From the NCBI RefSeq assembly GCF_030272615.1, contig NC_081407.1, positions 146,073,744-146,137,743 of the forward strand: DNA of 64,000 bases, in the 5' to 3' direction. This DNA comes from Cryptomeria japonica. Its lineage: Eukaryota > Streptophyta > Pinopsida > Cupressales > Cupressaceae. The translations under genes were made by a program, and so were the position numbers. The first letter of the stretch is position 1, and each line of letters starts with the position of its first letter. Positions 47,511 to 61,150 of this stretch are shown here, piece after piece. The notes under the pieces were generated by a model. It was not told the origin of the DNA, made no database searches, and worked only from the letters and a program-made list of their open reading frames with translations.

Positions 47511-48242
47511 ATAATGTAGCCCTTTTCAAATTTATATCAATTTCCAAACATGCCTATGTATCCTTGTAATATTTTTAGTTTCTTTGAACAAAAATGAATA
47601 CTAGATAAGTGTTGTTATGCTTCATTTTGAGTTATTCTATTAACTCATAGTTTCCAAAAATGTTTACTATCATATATGAGAATTTTTATTTGATGTAGAA
47701 AAGAAATATAATTCCATGGTTAATTGTAATGTGAAAACTAATTCCAAAGTTGACACAAACTATCTGTGAATTCTATCCAAAATAAAATGAAGACATGGGC
47801 ACCCGGTATCTGCATCAATGCACCTTTGACCACCTGTATTGGTTTGACATCATCAATCCTATAGAGCAAGATTTGATTTCAAGAACTATCATTCAACCTA
47901 AAAATGATAGTAACTCAAACTAGAATAAAGTGCCACAAGCAATGAATTATTTAACAAAGGTTGTTAAATTAGTTTCATTTGAAATTACAATTATACTATA
48001 AAGAAGCTTCTATAATTTTAATTGGATGTTCCTTTTTTCTGAAATCTTGCTTCCCATCCCTAAATTTTGAATCCATCTCAATAATGGTTATAAGTTAATA
48101 ATACTAAATATTTGGTAAACACAACTCAAAACAATAAATCAAAATACAAATTAAGTCCTACACTAAATCACATTGAACCCTCAATTTAAACAAAAACAAA
48201 TTAAAATGAAATTAATTCATGTCAAGTCTTCCAATTCATGTT
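47511..48242. other. AT-rich spacer
   Basis: No gene or clear repeat; a few CCCTAA-like units. Confidence 0.5.
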
Positions 48243-49080
48243 ATTATCTTAAGAACAATATGCATTTGATATCATTGATATTAATTACAATTTAGATATA
48301 TATTTTACTATCAATGTGTGTTCGACAAGATCATTAATATAGTTTATGCATCAAAAAGCTAACAAATACTGTAAGAGAATTCAAGTTCAAACTACCCTAA
48401 TATCAATCTCACAAACTAAAAAAATGTACATTCTTTGGAATTTAACAAAAAAATATTACTTACCATCATATACGCTAACTTCAAACAAAATTATACAATA
48501 AACTACAAATCAAATCCAAACTCTTAAACCAATTTAATTCTATAATCAATAGAAACCCAAATTGAACCCTATTCATTATTGAATTAGGCCTGCTATTATG
48601 AACCAAATCAAATCATAATCCTAATCTCAATATGTGTACAATGAGATCATTAGGCTTATTATCTTAAAAACAATATTTATTTGACAACATTAATATTAAT
48701 TAGAATTTAGATTATTATGTTAATCTCAATGTGTACGATGAGATCATTAATGTAGACAAAAAATGTAAGAGAATTCAACATCAAACTACCCTAATATCAA
48801 TATCACAAACTAAAATTAAGTACTTTTTACAAAATTCAACAAAAAAATATGACTTACATCATATAGAAAACTAACTTCATACAAAAATATATAATGAACT
48901 ACAAAATGAATCCAGACTCTTAAGCTAATTAAATTTTATAATCAATAAAAAATCCTAAATATAACGTTAGGATGCATTAAATATAAGGTAATTAAATTTT
49001 ATAATCAATAGAAAACTAAATTGAACCCTATTGTTTGTTAAATTAGGCCTACTCTTTTGAATAAGATCAAATCCTTACCC
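48243..49080. repeat. Two-copy tandem repeat (about 416 bp)
   Basis: Copy 1 (48243-48658) and copy 2 (48659-about 49080) both start TTATCTTAA.AACAATAT and share GTAAGAGAATTCAA, CTACCCTAATATCAAT and TTGAACCCTATT. Divergence is substantial, so the duplication is old. Confidence 0.75.
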
Positions 49081-51690
49081 TAATAGTAAACCAAAATAAG
49101 TCGAGATCCTTATTGAATTAGACGTACTATTTTGATTGCATTCCAAACTATAATTCTAAATCTAGAATTGAACCAAATGGAATCCTAAATATAACACTGT
49201 ACAAAACTACGATGCATTAACTATAAAACAATATATAATTTAAAATTCAATTATGTCATGTCTTCTCATTAACCTATAAAATAACTACAATATATAATTT
49301 GAAATTATATATATTTAATCATCTAACTCTAATTCAAATACAAACTCTTAATCTAATTATATACTTAATTGAAGCCTAAACCTAAACCATTACAACCTAA
49401 CCATAAAAAAAAATTGAACTTGAAACCTAAATCTATTTAAACAATAAACCAAATCAAACCCTAAACCTAACACTATACGAATCAAACCCAATCACTAAAC
49501 CAAATCAAAGAGTAACATTAACACCACATTGAACCCTAAATTGAAGCAAAATTAAACACTAAACTGAATTGAACCCTAACCCTAACTAAACCAAATCATA
49601 CCCTAACCCTAAATTAAATCATCTACTAGCTCTTACAAGAAACCTAATAAAAAATAACTTGAAACAAAATTAAACTAACCCAAAGAAAACCCTAACCCTA
49701 AATTAAATCAATACACTAGCTCTTACAATAAACCTAATTCAATTGTAATTCTAAACTAAATAAAACCCTAATCGTAATAGTAAACCAAAATGAACACTAA
49801 TCCTTATTGAAATAGGGATACTATTTTAATCCCAATCCTAAGTACATTATTAAATCTAGAATTTAAATTATACAACAATATATATTTTGACATTAATTTA
49901 TGTCATGTATTCCAATTCACGCAATTCACGCTGTGATTGCTAGTAGCTTATATATATTTTATAATATATATAGATTAGAAGTGATTTAGATTTTTATTTC
50001 ATGTATGACAAACTTCAAATCTCATGCTCTCATAACAAATCACAAAGGGTATTTATGAGGGTGTATCTGACCTAAATTTAGATTGGATTGTTAGCATAGT
50101 AAGAAAAAAGTTATTTTAGTTAATTCTAATTATATAAATTATCAATATAATGTAAAAGTGAACTTGCTATGAATTTAAATCTATTAAGACTAACTTAATT
50201 TGAATTTTCATTAATAGATAAATTAATTGATTTTACAATTTTTAAAGTAAATTAATTATTAATATAATTTTTTTTTAAATATATCTTTTTGGAGAGGAGA
50301 TATATTGTTTACAGTTTGATAATTTTAAAAAATATATTATTTTAATATTTGTGATCTAAAATTTTAGTGAGTTGATTATTTTGTATTTTGTATTTTATAT
50401 TTTAAATACATAATCATATAATCAAAATTTTATGAAAATAAATTATTTTGGTAGTTTTATATTAGTTTATTTCATACAACACTAATCTTCAATAATTATT
50501 TAAATCTATCTTTTATACTTCAGAATAATTAATATTTAAAAAAAATGAAAAACATACAAGACTATTTTATTTCACTTTGGAATTAATTTATTAATACTAT
50601 AAAATTATTTAGTTAAACTATAACTTGTAGTTATAATTAAATAAATTAAAAAATGTATTTAACGTTACTGTCATTTAATTCATAAGAACCCTAAAATAAT
50701 TATTTTTTTTCACCTTATTTTTTATTAAATATTTTTATATATAAATGATTATAAAACTTTACTGTAAAATTTCTTTTTAAGCATGTTTATTAACAAAACT
50801 AAACTATTCAATAATCATTTTATATTAAAATATGTCAACTAAAACACAACAATATTTTAAAATAATAATAGAAATAGACAAAATTATATGATGAAAATTT
50901 ATATATTCAATTCATTCTTTTTTTATTAGATTACGAATAACATAAATGCAAAACCTAGATCAACAATCAAAATCTAAACCACAACATAGAAATTCATGTA
51001 TTTTAATGAAATTTAATTATCTTTATCAACAACTTTTGAAGAGTTGTAGATTTTAAAAAACTATTATTTTTCAATCACATAATTTGTTTATACAATCATT
51101 ATATTTTAGTGGGAGCAATTGGGGTGGGGCTTAAAAATTGTCCCACAAGCTTAGGAATATTTTTTGCCACTTTAATTAGCTGAGACTCATTTTTATAAGA
51201 TCCACTAGCTTCCATAAATTTGAGAGCTTAAAATGTTACGTAGAACTACACTACTAAATCTTAGCAACCACTAATTTTTTAAGAGGCCCCCATAGTGCCA
51301 CTTGAAATTATTTTAGCAAGCCCCGTCCATTAGACCTTACCTTAACTATCCAACTATTGAGGATAAGTATAACCCCACTATAGAGGTGAACAATACAAGC
51401 ATGACTAACGGGAAAAATTAAATGTTATATTTGAATAATATTTATTTAATTTTAAATAATAATAAAATTAATTGAGTTTGTGATGTTTTTTTGAGTTTGA
51501 TATATTAAAATTATAAATATCATATAATATTTTTTAAGTAATTTAATTTATAATTATTTTTTAACATAAATTTTAGTTGCAACTTAATTTGGTCTTTAGT
51601 GGATTTTTATTAGATTTGTTCAAAATAATTAAAGAATTAAATTATTAAATTTTAGTTACAAGAAAAATGATTTTTTTTTTATAAAGATAA
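49081..51690. other. AT-rich DNA with CCCTAA-like units
   Basis: It contains the second copy (49655-49920) of the duplication at 45572-45837. Between 49300 and 49760 degenerate AACCCTAA units are dense. From 50000 to 51100 it is extremely AT-rich. No coding sequence seen. Confidence 0.55.
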
Positions 51691-53339
51691 ACAACCACCT
51701 CATGCTTTGTGTTTTGTGTTCATTATCCTTGGGTTTATTCCTCGATTGGGGGATAAATCCTTGTGATAAAGTGCTCCCTCTCTTTCTCTCTCTTAAGTGT
51801 ATCCTAACTTAAGCAATCACTCCTGATAAGGTGTGCATGATCACTTTAATGTGGGGGCATACACTCCGCTCATATTTTCCTTCTTGATACTTAAAGTTAC
51901 TTAGTGAACTTGGCTTTGCTTTGTAATTTTTGGGTATCCTTTTTTGTCATGACTCATAGTGAGGGAAACTTTACTACTTGCAGTCATGGTTCTCCCTCTT
52001 TATCTTCCCTTTTACTTTGTCAATCGAAGTTGTAAGATTCTTAGTCCACTGGGTCTAGGTGTATCTTCCCTCCTTGACATGGTGAAAGTCTTCCAATCTT
52101 GTCTCGTACTTTACCGGTAGTATTGGCATACACTTATACTCCCGCTAAAGTGGATGCTAAATGTAGCATCATAAAATTGCGACCCTTGCAATTTTGGACT
52201 ACATTTAAGTCTTTGCATTAGTGGATGAATCCCTAAGCCTGATCGGAGACCCGAAACATGTTCATGCCATCAGTAACTTGCATTTTCCATTATTATGCAT
52301 TGTCTCTAAGCTATTGCATGTCCTAAATTAGGACAAGATAGGGGCATGGCGCCCCTACCCTCCCGAGATAGGGGCATGGTGCCCTTGCCATCCCAGGACA
52401 AGGATGTGGTGCCCTTGTCCTGGCCCTATTTTGGCCCTCCTTTGGTCCCATCTTAAATTGATCTTTTCAATTGTTGAGCAAGAAAAATTTTCTATATCGA
52501 CCTAAGACAAAAAATTATCTAAACACCCCTAATTGGCAAGTATATAACGAGCACTTCCCCTCCTTTTTGTATAAGCGATGATAAGTGACAAAAAGTTGAT
52601 CATAAAGAGAAATTAAGTGCAAGAATTCAAACATCCAAGCATTGAGCATTTCAAGTCTCCTTTCAAGGCTAGGTGTTTCATTCAAGTCAAGGATTCAACC
52701 ATTGAAGAAGAGATATGTATCAACACTCAATACATCCTATTTCACATATCCTTTCAAGAAAACTCATCAACATTTCAAATGCATCCCCTTCTTGAGGTGG
52801 ATTTTACTTTAGACATTTCCTTTCATTTACTTGCAACATATTTTTCAACCACTTGGTTAATTCCAAAATGCGGTTTGACTTGAAGGAAAATCCCTAATCC
52901 CAACAACATTTAACTCTCTTTTGCATGTGTAGGTTGTAGGTGCGTGACTATAATTGCAAGTTTAGGCTTCATTTTCAAAGATGAAAAAACCCTTATCGGT
53001 GCACAGATTTTTTGAAGGACCGGGTGCAACTTCAACACAGTCCTTGCAACTTTTGCCCAGATTTGCAGGGAAGCTTCATCCCAACATTCTACTACTAGTT
53101 CCAGGTGGACAGCTTGATCCCACATCTCTATCTCAAGACAAAACTGCTTCTTTGTCATTTCCACAATTAGTCTTAATTTTCTTAATTAAACTAGTCCATT
53201 ATAAAAGAGGATTAATTTAATTTCTCAATACATTCCAAATTTCTTACAATTCACTGAGTATTCAATCTCTTTCCATTGGGATTGGATCTAGTGAATTCAG
53301 CCCCTCTTTTAAATGTAATGTGTGTGAAAAGTTGAAGGA
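51691..53339 (+). mobile_element. Possible LTR-retrotransposon debris
   Basis: No ORF with recognisable content. A possible LTR start, TGTAGCATCATAAAATTGCG at 52163, follows a purine-rich GGATGCTAAA. Just inside is a small inverted repeat AAATTGC...GCAATTT. Three imperfect copies of GATAGGGGCATGG.GCCC lie at about 52335-52430. The texture resembles gypsy LTR and leader DNA, but neither end nor a target duplication could be fixed. Confidence 0.3.
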
Positions 53340-55231
53340 AATCCTTTGTGAAACTTTCATCCCTCTTTTGAGGGGAGTAAATATTTCCACTTGATTTCCC
53401 CTCATCACTTTTCACCATATTACAAGGCCCATATCTTTATGTAACACAATCTACAAGATTTTCACCAAAGCTTCTCATTCCAAAGATCATATCCATGGAA
53501 CAAGGAGGTTTTGTCATAGGGAGGGAAACATATGAAGGGGAAATTGTAGCACATGAAGTACTTCATATAATAACATCATCCAAGTTGCCCACGTTCATTT
53601 TAAAATTAGACATGATGAAATCCTATTATAAGGTAGATTGGAAAATCTTGAATAAGGTTTTGGCAAAATTTGGCTTTTGTTCGCAAAGGCGGAGGTGGGT
53701 AATGTCTTGTTTTTCTGGAGCTAAGTTTTTTAGTAATCATAAATGGGTGTCCAATTGTAATTTTTAATGCTACCCAAGGTGTCAATCAAGGAGACCCACT
53801 CTCACCCTTTCTCTTTATTATAATGGTAGAAACCTTAAGCAAATTCATTCATCTTAGATATAGCCAAGGTCTATGGAATGGTGTGCAGATTCCAAACTCA
53901 ATTATATCAGTTACACATTCATTATTTGTGAATGATACACTTCTCTTTAATAAGTCCATATTGTGTGATGATAAAAAAGTTAACGAAGTACTGGATAAGT
54001 ATTCATCAAGATCTAGTCAAAAGATTAATGCAGCAAAAGAAAAAAATTATATTATAAATATTCTTGATGAAGTTTGAAAGAGAATAGTAAAGACTTTGGG
54101 TTTTTAGGAAGTAGAGTTGACTTGCACGCATTTAGGGGTCCCTTTCTTTAAAGGTTCAAATAAGGCTTATTACTGGGACAAGGTTATTGACAGACTCAAA
54201 TCGAGAATCTTAATACGGAAAGGCAAGTGGCTATCAGTGTCAGGTAGAATTCTTCTTATCAAATCAGCTTAATCATCTAGTCCAAATTACTTCCTAGCTA
54301 TCCTTAAAGACCCATCATCTGTAATCTCTAAGATTGATAAAATTATAAGATCTTTTATTTGTAAAGGAAATATTAATAAGAAGATAAAAGTTCCTCTCAT
54401 ATCTTTAGAAGGATTGGCAAAAGGGAAACATCAAGGAGGGGTAAGGATTCAAAATATTTTGTGGAGAAACAAGGCTTTTGGATCTAAGTTAATATTAAGG
54501 ATTTATTCTAATATAGAGGCAAAATGGGTCAGAATATTACAAGCCAAATATTTAGACAATGATAACCCGACATAAATCTTAACATTAGTTGATCCTCCAA
54601 AGGGTTCTGCTATTTGGAATTTTATCCTTACTAGTAGAAACCTAATCACCAAGTTCTCTTCATGTGATATAAATTATTGTCAAAGTGCAAATTTTTTGTT
54701 AGATTCCTAGAATGGGAAGCCTCCTTTATTAGAGAACAAGGAGCTTCACGAAATAAGAACCACTTTATCTAAAGCCTAAGGTGAAAATTTGATAGATTAT
54801 GTGCAATCCTCCAACCCATTAACTAGGAAAGTAATGTGGAAAAAGCCTTCTAGCAGCCTCATCATTATGCAACAATCTGATTTTTTCTGCAAAGTGGTTA
54901 ATGAAAGAACACTTTATCAATTAAAAAAAAACAAATAAAATAATATGAGAAACTTCTAAGATGTGGACATATTCAGTAAAGGAAGGGTACATGAAATCCT
55001 AAGTCAAGCCAAACATAACACATGGTCAAAATGAGATTTTTCATTTTGTTGGAGCAATAATATTCTACCAAAGGCAGACAATTTCATTTTGCTTGCTATT
55101 CAAAAACGAATCCTAACAAGTGATCAACTTTTGAAATTAAAAATAACGGACCCTTTAAAGTGCCCATTATGTGAAGAAGAGTTATAATTAACAATTCACT
55201 TGCTCCTTCAATGCAATTTTGCCCAAGAATG
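53340..55231 (+). pseudogene. LINE RT to zf-RVT fragment
   Basis: In shifting plus-strand frames: RPISLCNTIYKI (about 53430), ILKLDMMKSYYKVDWKILNK, GVNQGDPLSPFLFIIMVETL, and the catalytic region as LFVNDTLLF, where the second Asp of the usual FVDD/FADD motif is Asn. The thumb and linker follow (LGVPFFKGSNKAYYWDKVI), then the zf-RVT CPLCEEEL*LTIHLLLQCNF at 55150-55215. It is cut off inside that domain by the copia LTR at 55232. The endonuclease and RNase H parts are missing. It is a different LINE copy from the one at 36-41 kb. Confidence 0.88.
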
Positions 55232-56790
55232 TGTTAATCCCAGCTAGTACTGAGAGGGGAGGGGTGAATCAACACTATACCAGTTTTTACCAGATTTAAC
55301 CTTAATCAGAGTTTCTATTCAAACTTAACACTTATGTGTATAAGAAACATTAATAAGAAACACATAGACATAAAATAAAACACACGTGACTACCAATATT
55401 TATCACATGGAAACCCAAATGGGAGGAAACCACGGTGTGAGTATAAACTCACGAAATCTGCACTCTTCTCGAGTACATCCGGTGAGGAGCCATCCCTGTT
55501 AGGAGATTACAAAGACACTGTTAGGTGCCACCTAGTTAAGGGATTTTCTTTAAGGCCTGTTAGAAGCTTTACCCTATTAGAGGTAGCCTTATTAAAGGAC
55601 TTGGGATCATCAATTATAATATCACCCAGTTAAGGGATTTTACAAAGGGACCTGTTAAAGTCCACCCGGTTAAGGGATTTTGTTGTTGTAGTTATTAGAA
55701 ACAATAGAGAGAATGATCTGCTATAGTAGCTACTCTTAGCTTAGTCAAATCCAATTGAAGCTCTTTGTTTTCACCATCAGTTATACTTGCTATGCACTCT
55801 ACTAGTGCTCTATATTTCACTTGCTCTGCACTCTACTGGTACTCTGCATTCTTTCTTTACACTTCACACTATCTGAACTCTACACACTCTCTTCACCACT
55901 GTACTATTCATTTAGTAGTTCTGCACTCTTCTCACCTTGCTAGATTGCCTCTCTTCAAAATTGCACTTAGAAATTTTACGATCAAAATTTTTAGTTTTCA
56001 CCAAAAACATGTATACCATGTTTTGTCGACACTAAACTCAGTAGATTTGAAATTCAAATATTCTTGCACTTTTTCTGTGCACTCTCCATCAATCACGCAA
56101 GTAACTCATCCTTATTTGCCACCACAACTTATAATTCTACCAACTTCTGGGTTGTGTTTTGCCTTTTTAATGCAAAATAGAAAATCCACACAGATCTCAC
56201 CTTAACTAGTTGTTAACTGTTGTAGACTTCACTAGCTGTTTGTTTTGATGATATCTCACCATGATCAATTCACCTTTGGTCATCACATCTAGCTTATCGT
56301 TCACTACTCTGAGATTCTCGATGGGTAGCATTCTTCAACCTGTATCACCGTTTCACTGGTGTAACTCTTCATCTTTTTGCCACTAGTCACTAATCATCAA
56401 CCAGACTGATCACCTGTCTGTCCAAAGTGTTCTGATCATGCATAATACTAATAAAATACAATTTGAGTCACCTGTTGTGACCACATCATCATTTCAACTA
56501 CCTTTGTAAGAAACTAATCTCAACACCTATCAGATGCTTGACTTGCCGGTGAGGTACTCTGTTTATCCTTCAACCAATTAGTCTTCGACCAAAACATTGC
56601 TTAAGTGTGTCAATGATGCATATTAGGGAAGCACTAAATCCTTTGTACTATTTGCATCCATGAGTAAACCATTGAGGGTTACCACACCTCCTTTCCCATG
56701 AGCTTGGCCTTATTCACCAGTAAGTGTTGGTCATCAATGACAATACTAACTGATAAAGTAGTTGTGCAAACACCATCAGTTATGCCAACA
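55232..56790 (-). mobile_element. 3' LTR of minus-strand copia (about 1.56 kb)
   Basis: Read on the minus strand it starts TGTTGGCATAACTGATGG (56790) and ends GGGATTAACA (55232). It shares the block CATTTGGGTTTCCATGTG with the other copia LTRs. It inserted into the zf-RVT of a LINE. Its partner 5' LTR is not in the window. Confidence 0.8.
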
Positions 56791-56805
56791 ATCTCCTCCT
56801 TTGGA
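56791..56805 (-). promoter_or_regulatory. Polypurine tract of minus-strand copia
   Basis: TCCAAAGGAGGAGAT on the minus strand, directly before the LTR start. Confidence 0.75.
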
Positions 56806-57072
56806 ATTGACGACAACACTTCAAATTATTCTTTTAGCAACTACTCACTTTTTCTTCTACTGTACTGATCAGCTGCTCTGTTTGATCTTGAGTAAAGATC
56901 TTACTCCCCCTTTGACAACAATGCCAGAGGTGTAGTCTAGACATCCTATTTTACATACTGCAATGACTGCTTCCCCTAATAGGAGTAGTCCACAATCATC
57001 AATCCAAATACATAGTATTTTCAAGAAAATTATACCGGATTGATGTTGTTCCAATCTTCACTCACCTTAGAG

Positions 57073-60000
57073 AATGTAGGGGAATTACCCCTAGCTTACC
57101 TCTGAGATACTCAAAAGTATCCTTAGGTAGTGACTTGGTGAATATGTCTACAACCCATTCCTTGGTTGGCACATATTATAGTCTAACTTCTTTGTCATGT
57201 ACATGTTCCCTAAGATAATGATATTTTATTGTAATATGCTTTGTTTTAGAGTGCATTATCGGGTTTTTTGATATGTTGATGGCACTTGTATTTTCACAGT
57301 GTATCAGGACCAGTTTAGTCACCTCTTCTTGGATACCTTCCAAGATCTGCTTAATCCATACTACCTGTATAGAGCTGATTGCAACAACTACATACTCTGC
57401 CTCAACTATGGATCTAGAGATACAATTTTGTTTCTTTCTTTTCCATGATACAATCCTATCTTCAAGAAAGAATGCACCTCCACTAGTGCTCTTTTTGTCA
57501 TCAATGTTCCCTGCCCAATTTTCATCAGTGAAGACACTTAAGTTGAAATTTCCCTTATGTGGATATCAGAGACCATACTCATCAATCCCCTTAAGGTATC
57601 TGAATATTCTCTTAACTGCCACTATATGAGTCTCTTTTGGATTTGTGGTAAATCTAGCAACCAAGCCAACTGCTTGTGCTATATCCGATCTACTGTGCAC
57701 TGCATACTATAGCTTACCAATCATAGATCGATATAGTGTCTCATTCACTTCATTAGCCTCATTTTCTTTGGAAATCTTGCAACCTGTAACCATCAGAGTT
57801 CCAACATGTTTGGAATCTTCCATTCCAAAGGTCTTCAATATTTCCCTTATATATTTGGTCTGGCTAATAAATATACCATTCTTTAGCTAAGAAACTTGTA
57901 GACCAATGAAGAATTTTATTTCACCTATCATGGACATTTCAAATTCTTTCTTCATTTCTTCTACAAAACCTTTTCTCGTTTCATCATCTCCTCCAAAGAT
58001 GATGTCATCTACAAAAATCTCTGCAATTAGATGTTTTCCTTCTTTTCCATTCTTCAAATATAAGTTACTGTTGTCACTAGTTCTCATGAACCCTATAATT
58101 TATTAGGTATGAGTGTAGTCTCTCATACCAAGGTCTTGGTGCTTGTTTTAGCCCATAAAGAGCCTTTTTCATCTTCCATACCATATGTCTTCCATCTTCT
58201 GAAGCAAACCCTTCCAGTTGCTCAATATATACTTCTTCCTCTAGAACACCATTGAAGAATGCCGATTTGACATCCATTTGGTAGACCTTAAAATTACCAT
58301 AAGATGCATAAGCAAGCAAGATTCTGACCCCTTCTAGTCTGGCCACTAGTGGAAAGGTCTCTCTGTAATCCAAACCTTATTCCTGTGCATACCCTTTGAA
58401 GACAAACCTTGCTTTGTTTCTTACTACTTGACCGATTTCATCCATTTTGTTTCTAAACACCCACTTGGTGCCTATCACATTTTTGTTCTCTAGTCTAGGC
58501 ACAAGGGTCCATGTTTCATTTTTCTCAATCTGCTCTAGTTCTTCATCCATAGCCTTGATCCAGACTTCATCTTTCAGAGCCTCATTTGCTATTTTGGGAT
58601 CAATTTTAGAGAGCAGACAGGTACTCTCCCTTTCTTTTCTTCTATTCAATACTCCTACATTCTTGCCACCAATAATATTGTTAGCAGAATGATTGATTCT
58701 AACATACCCTGGTGGTGTTGGTTCATTTCTTGGAGCTTCTTCTAGCGGTTGTGCAAGTTCTACTTCACATGCTTCCTCATTTGTAGCTACACTAGGATTC
58801 TCACCAGTAGGTTTGACCGGTACAATGTAATCGAATCCTTGATAGTCCTCTGGTTCACTCTTGATATCCTGTTCATTTTTCTCAAAGAACTCATCTACTC
58901 TGACATTTGCACTTTCCACAATCTTACGGTCTGTTTGTTCAAAAATAGATATGCTTTACTCTCAGTGGAGTAACCTAAGAATATTCCTTCATCACTCTTA
59001 GGATCAAAATTTTGAGAGTACTAATCCCTCTTGATGTAGCACTTGCTTCCAAATGCCTTGAAGTAACTCACATTCGGTGGGTATCCACACCATAATTCAT
59101 AAGTAGTCTTATTTATCCACTTCTTCACCTGTATCTAGTTCAAGGTATACATAGCAATACTCACTGCTTCTCTTGGTCTCCAGAAGACATGTGGAATATC
59201 CTTTTGAATCATTAGAGTCCTTGAACAATCAATTAGAAATATGTTTCTTCTTTCAAAAACCCCATTCTATTGAGGTGTTCTAGGTGCAAACATTTGCCTC
59301 ATAATCCCATGTTCTTCACAGTAATTTATAAACTCTAGAGAGGTAAACTCTCCTCCTCTATCCGATCTCAAACATTTCATACTCTTACTGGTTCCTCTCT
59401 CCACTCGAGCCTTGAAGACCTTAAACATGTGAAAGGTTTCAAATTTTTCTTTCAAGAATAAAACCCACATCATTCTTGAGAAATCATCTACAAACAACAT
59501 GAAGTACTGGTCCCCATAGAAACTCTTAGTCCTCATATGACCAGAAAACTTTGTCTGCACTAAGTCCAACATATTCTCAGATGAATAATATTTTTTGTTG
59601 AAACTAGATCTGGTCAACTTTCCTAGTTGACATTCTTTGCACATGGCATTCTCAGGTTTCATAATGTCAGGCATACCTTTGATAGAATTCATTTTACTAA
59701 TTTTTTCTATGCTATCAAAATTTTAACGTGACACTAACTTTTGTGCCACAGCCAACTATCTTCTACCTTTTCCATTAGGCAACTTCCTATAGTGGTATCC
59801 AGGTAGAATAGATTACCACTAGTTTGTCTATCGATAGCAATCAAACCTCCTAATTTATCACTTATTTTGCATATTCCTTCATTAAATTCCAACTGGTAAC
59901 ACTCATTGTTAATTTTTGAAACACTTAACATACTTTAATTTAGCCCTTATACCCAGTAAACATCTTCACAATTGGTTTTATCATTTAGGGCAATATATCC

Positions 60001-60657
60001 CATACCTTTTACTGCACAGGGAGCATCATTACCAAATCTCATTAATCCTCCATCACAGTCCTCCATGCTGAGGAATTTGTTCCTGTCACCAATCATGTGG
60101 TGAGTGCAACCACTATCAATTACCCAATCTCCACACTGGTTTGAAGTAGAAATCAGTGCCATATCACTTTCCTCTGTGCTATCTTCCTTTACCACTACAA
60201 ATGCAATCCCTTCTCCATCATATCCTTCTGATTCTTCATTTGTAACTCCTTTTGCAAGATAGCACGCCTTCTTTCTCTTTTCTTTGTATCTTTTAAATTT
60301 ATCCTTCCTATCATGTCTAGGACATCTGGATGAAATGTGACCCATTTTATTGCATGAGAAACACTTCAGAGGTAGTTTAACTCTGTACTTCCCTTTTCCT
60401 CTTGGCAACCTTCTTGCTATTAGAGCTTCAAGATCATCTTGTTCATGTTCTTCAAATAACAAGTTGTCATATTCATGATAATGACCAGTTCTTGCAGTAG
60501 AACCACTTCTAGTTTCTTTTCTTCTCATTGTTGGTGCAAGTGTCATGGAAGATTTGAAGGCAACATCAATCTTTGGCATACTGTTATCATAGTTGCTTAG
60601 TTTAAAGGCAGTCAACTTACCGATTAAGGAGTCAAGTGTAACATTAACTATTCCCAA
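57073..60657 (-). pseudogene. pol: Ty1/copia gag C-terminus and pol, minus strand
   Basis: From high to low coordinates: gag end with intact CCHC knuckle (CFSCNKMGHISSRC, about 60360), protease WVIDSGCTHHM (about 60110), GAG-pre-integrase CKECQLGK, integrase core (LFVDDFSRMMWV, RSDRGGEFTS), RT (KARFVFKGYAQE, YQMDVKSAFFNG, IFVDDIIFGGDD) and RNase H ending AINISKNPIMHSK, DIFTKSLPKD at about 57080. The usual first integrase Asp (HTDLCG) reads QTKFSG here, so that catalytic residue is lost. Frameshifts occur near 58080, 58930, 59265 and 59700, with several stops. Dead element. Confidence 0.92.
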
Positions 60658-61150
60658 AGATTTGAGTTGCTGAATTACAAAAACCCTTATGGCATATTAT
60701 GGTAGAAAGGTTCTCAAGATTTTTCTGACCGCATCATCTTCTTCAAGTTTTTCTCCAACATTTCTGAAGAAATTTACCACATCCTATATTCTTTTTCTAT
60801 ATCATTCTATATTATCTCCTTATTACATCCTTGTCTTATCAAATTTGCCTCTCCAACTGTCCACCTTAACCTTTTGTACATTAGGATCTCCTCAATAAAT
60901 AGTCTTCAACTTATTCCACATCTCACACACTATTTTTATATCTTGAATCTTAGCATACTCGTTATCAGATAGAGTACTGGCAATCACCTCCATAGTTGTG
61001 ATGTTATCTTGCTTCTCTCTGATTTGATATGCAATGAGAACCCCTGTAGGTTCATCCTACTCTATGCTTACATGATTCCAATATTGATCTCCTAGGGTTC
61101 TTAGGTAGAGCTTCATTCGACCACACCATAATGTGTAGTTCTCCTTAGAG
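60658..61150 (-). pseudogene. gag: Copia gag N-terminal part, minus strand, cut by insertion
   Basis: The minus strand reads NYTLWCGRMKLYLRTLGDQY near 61130 and ITTMEVIASTLSDNEYAKIQ near 61000, then a further gag stretch leading into LGIVNVTLDSLIGKLTAFKL at 60640. Stops and shifts are present. The initiator, primer-binding site and 5' LTR are missing, because a second copia in the opposite direction starts at 61151; they may continue beyond the window. Confidence 0.8.

Noticed and set aside
52617-53220. Short ORFs on both strands as host genes
   Set aside because: No domain and LTR-like texture; stop codons frequent in all other frames.
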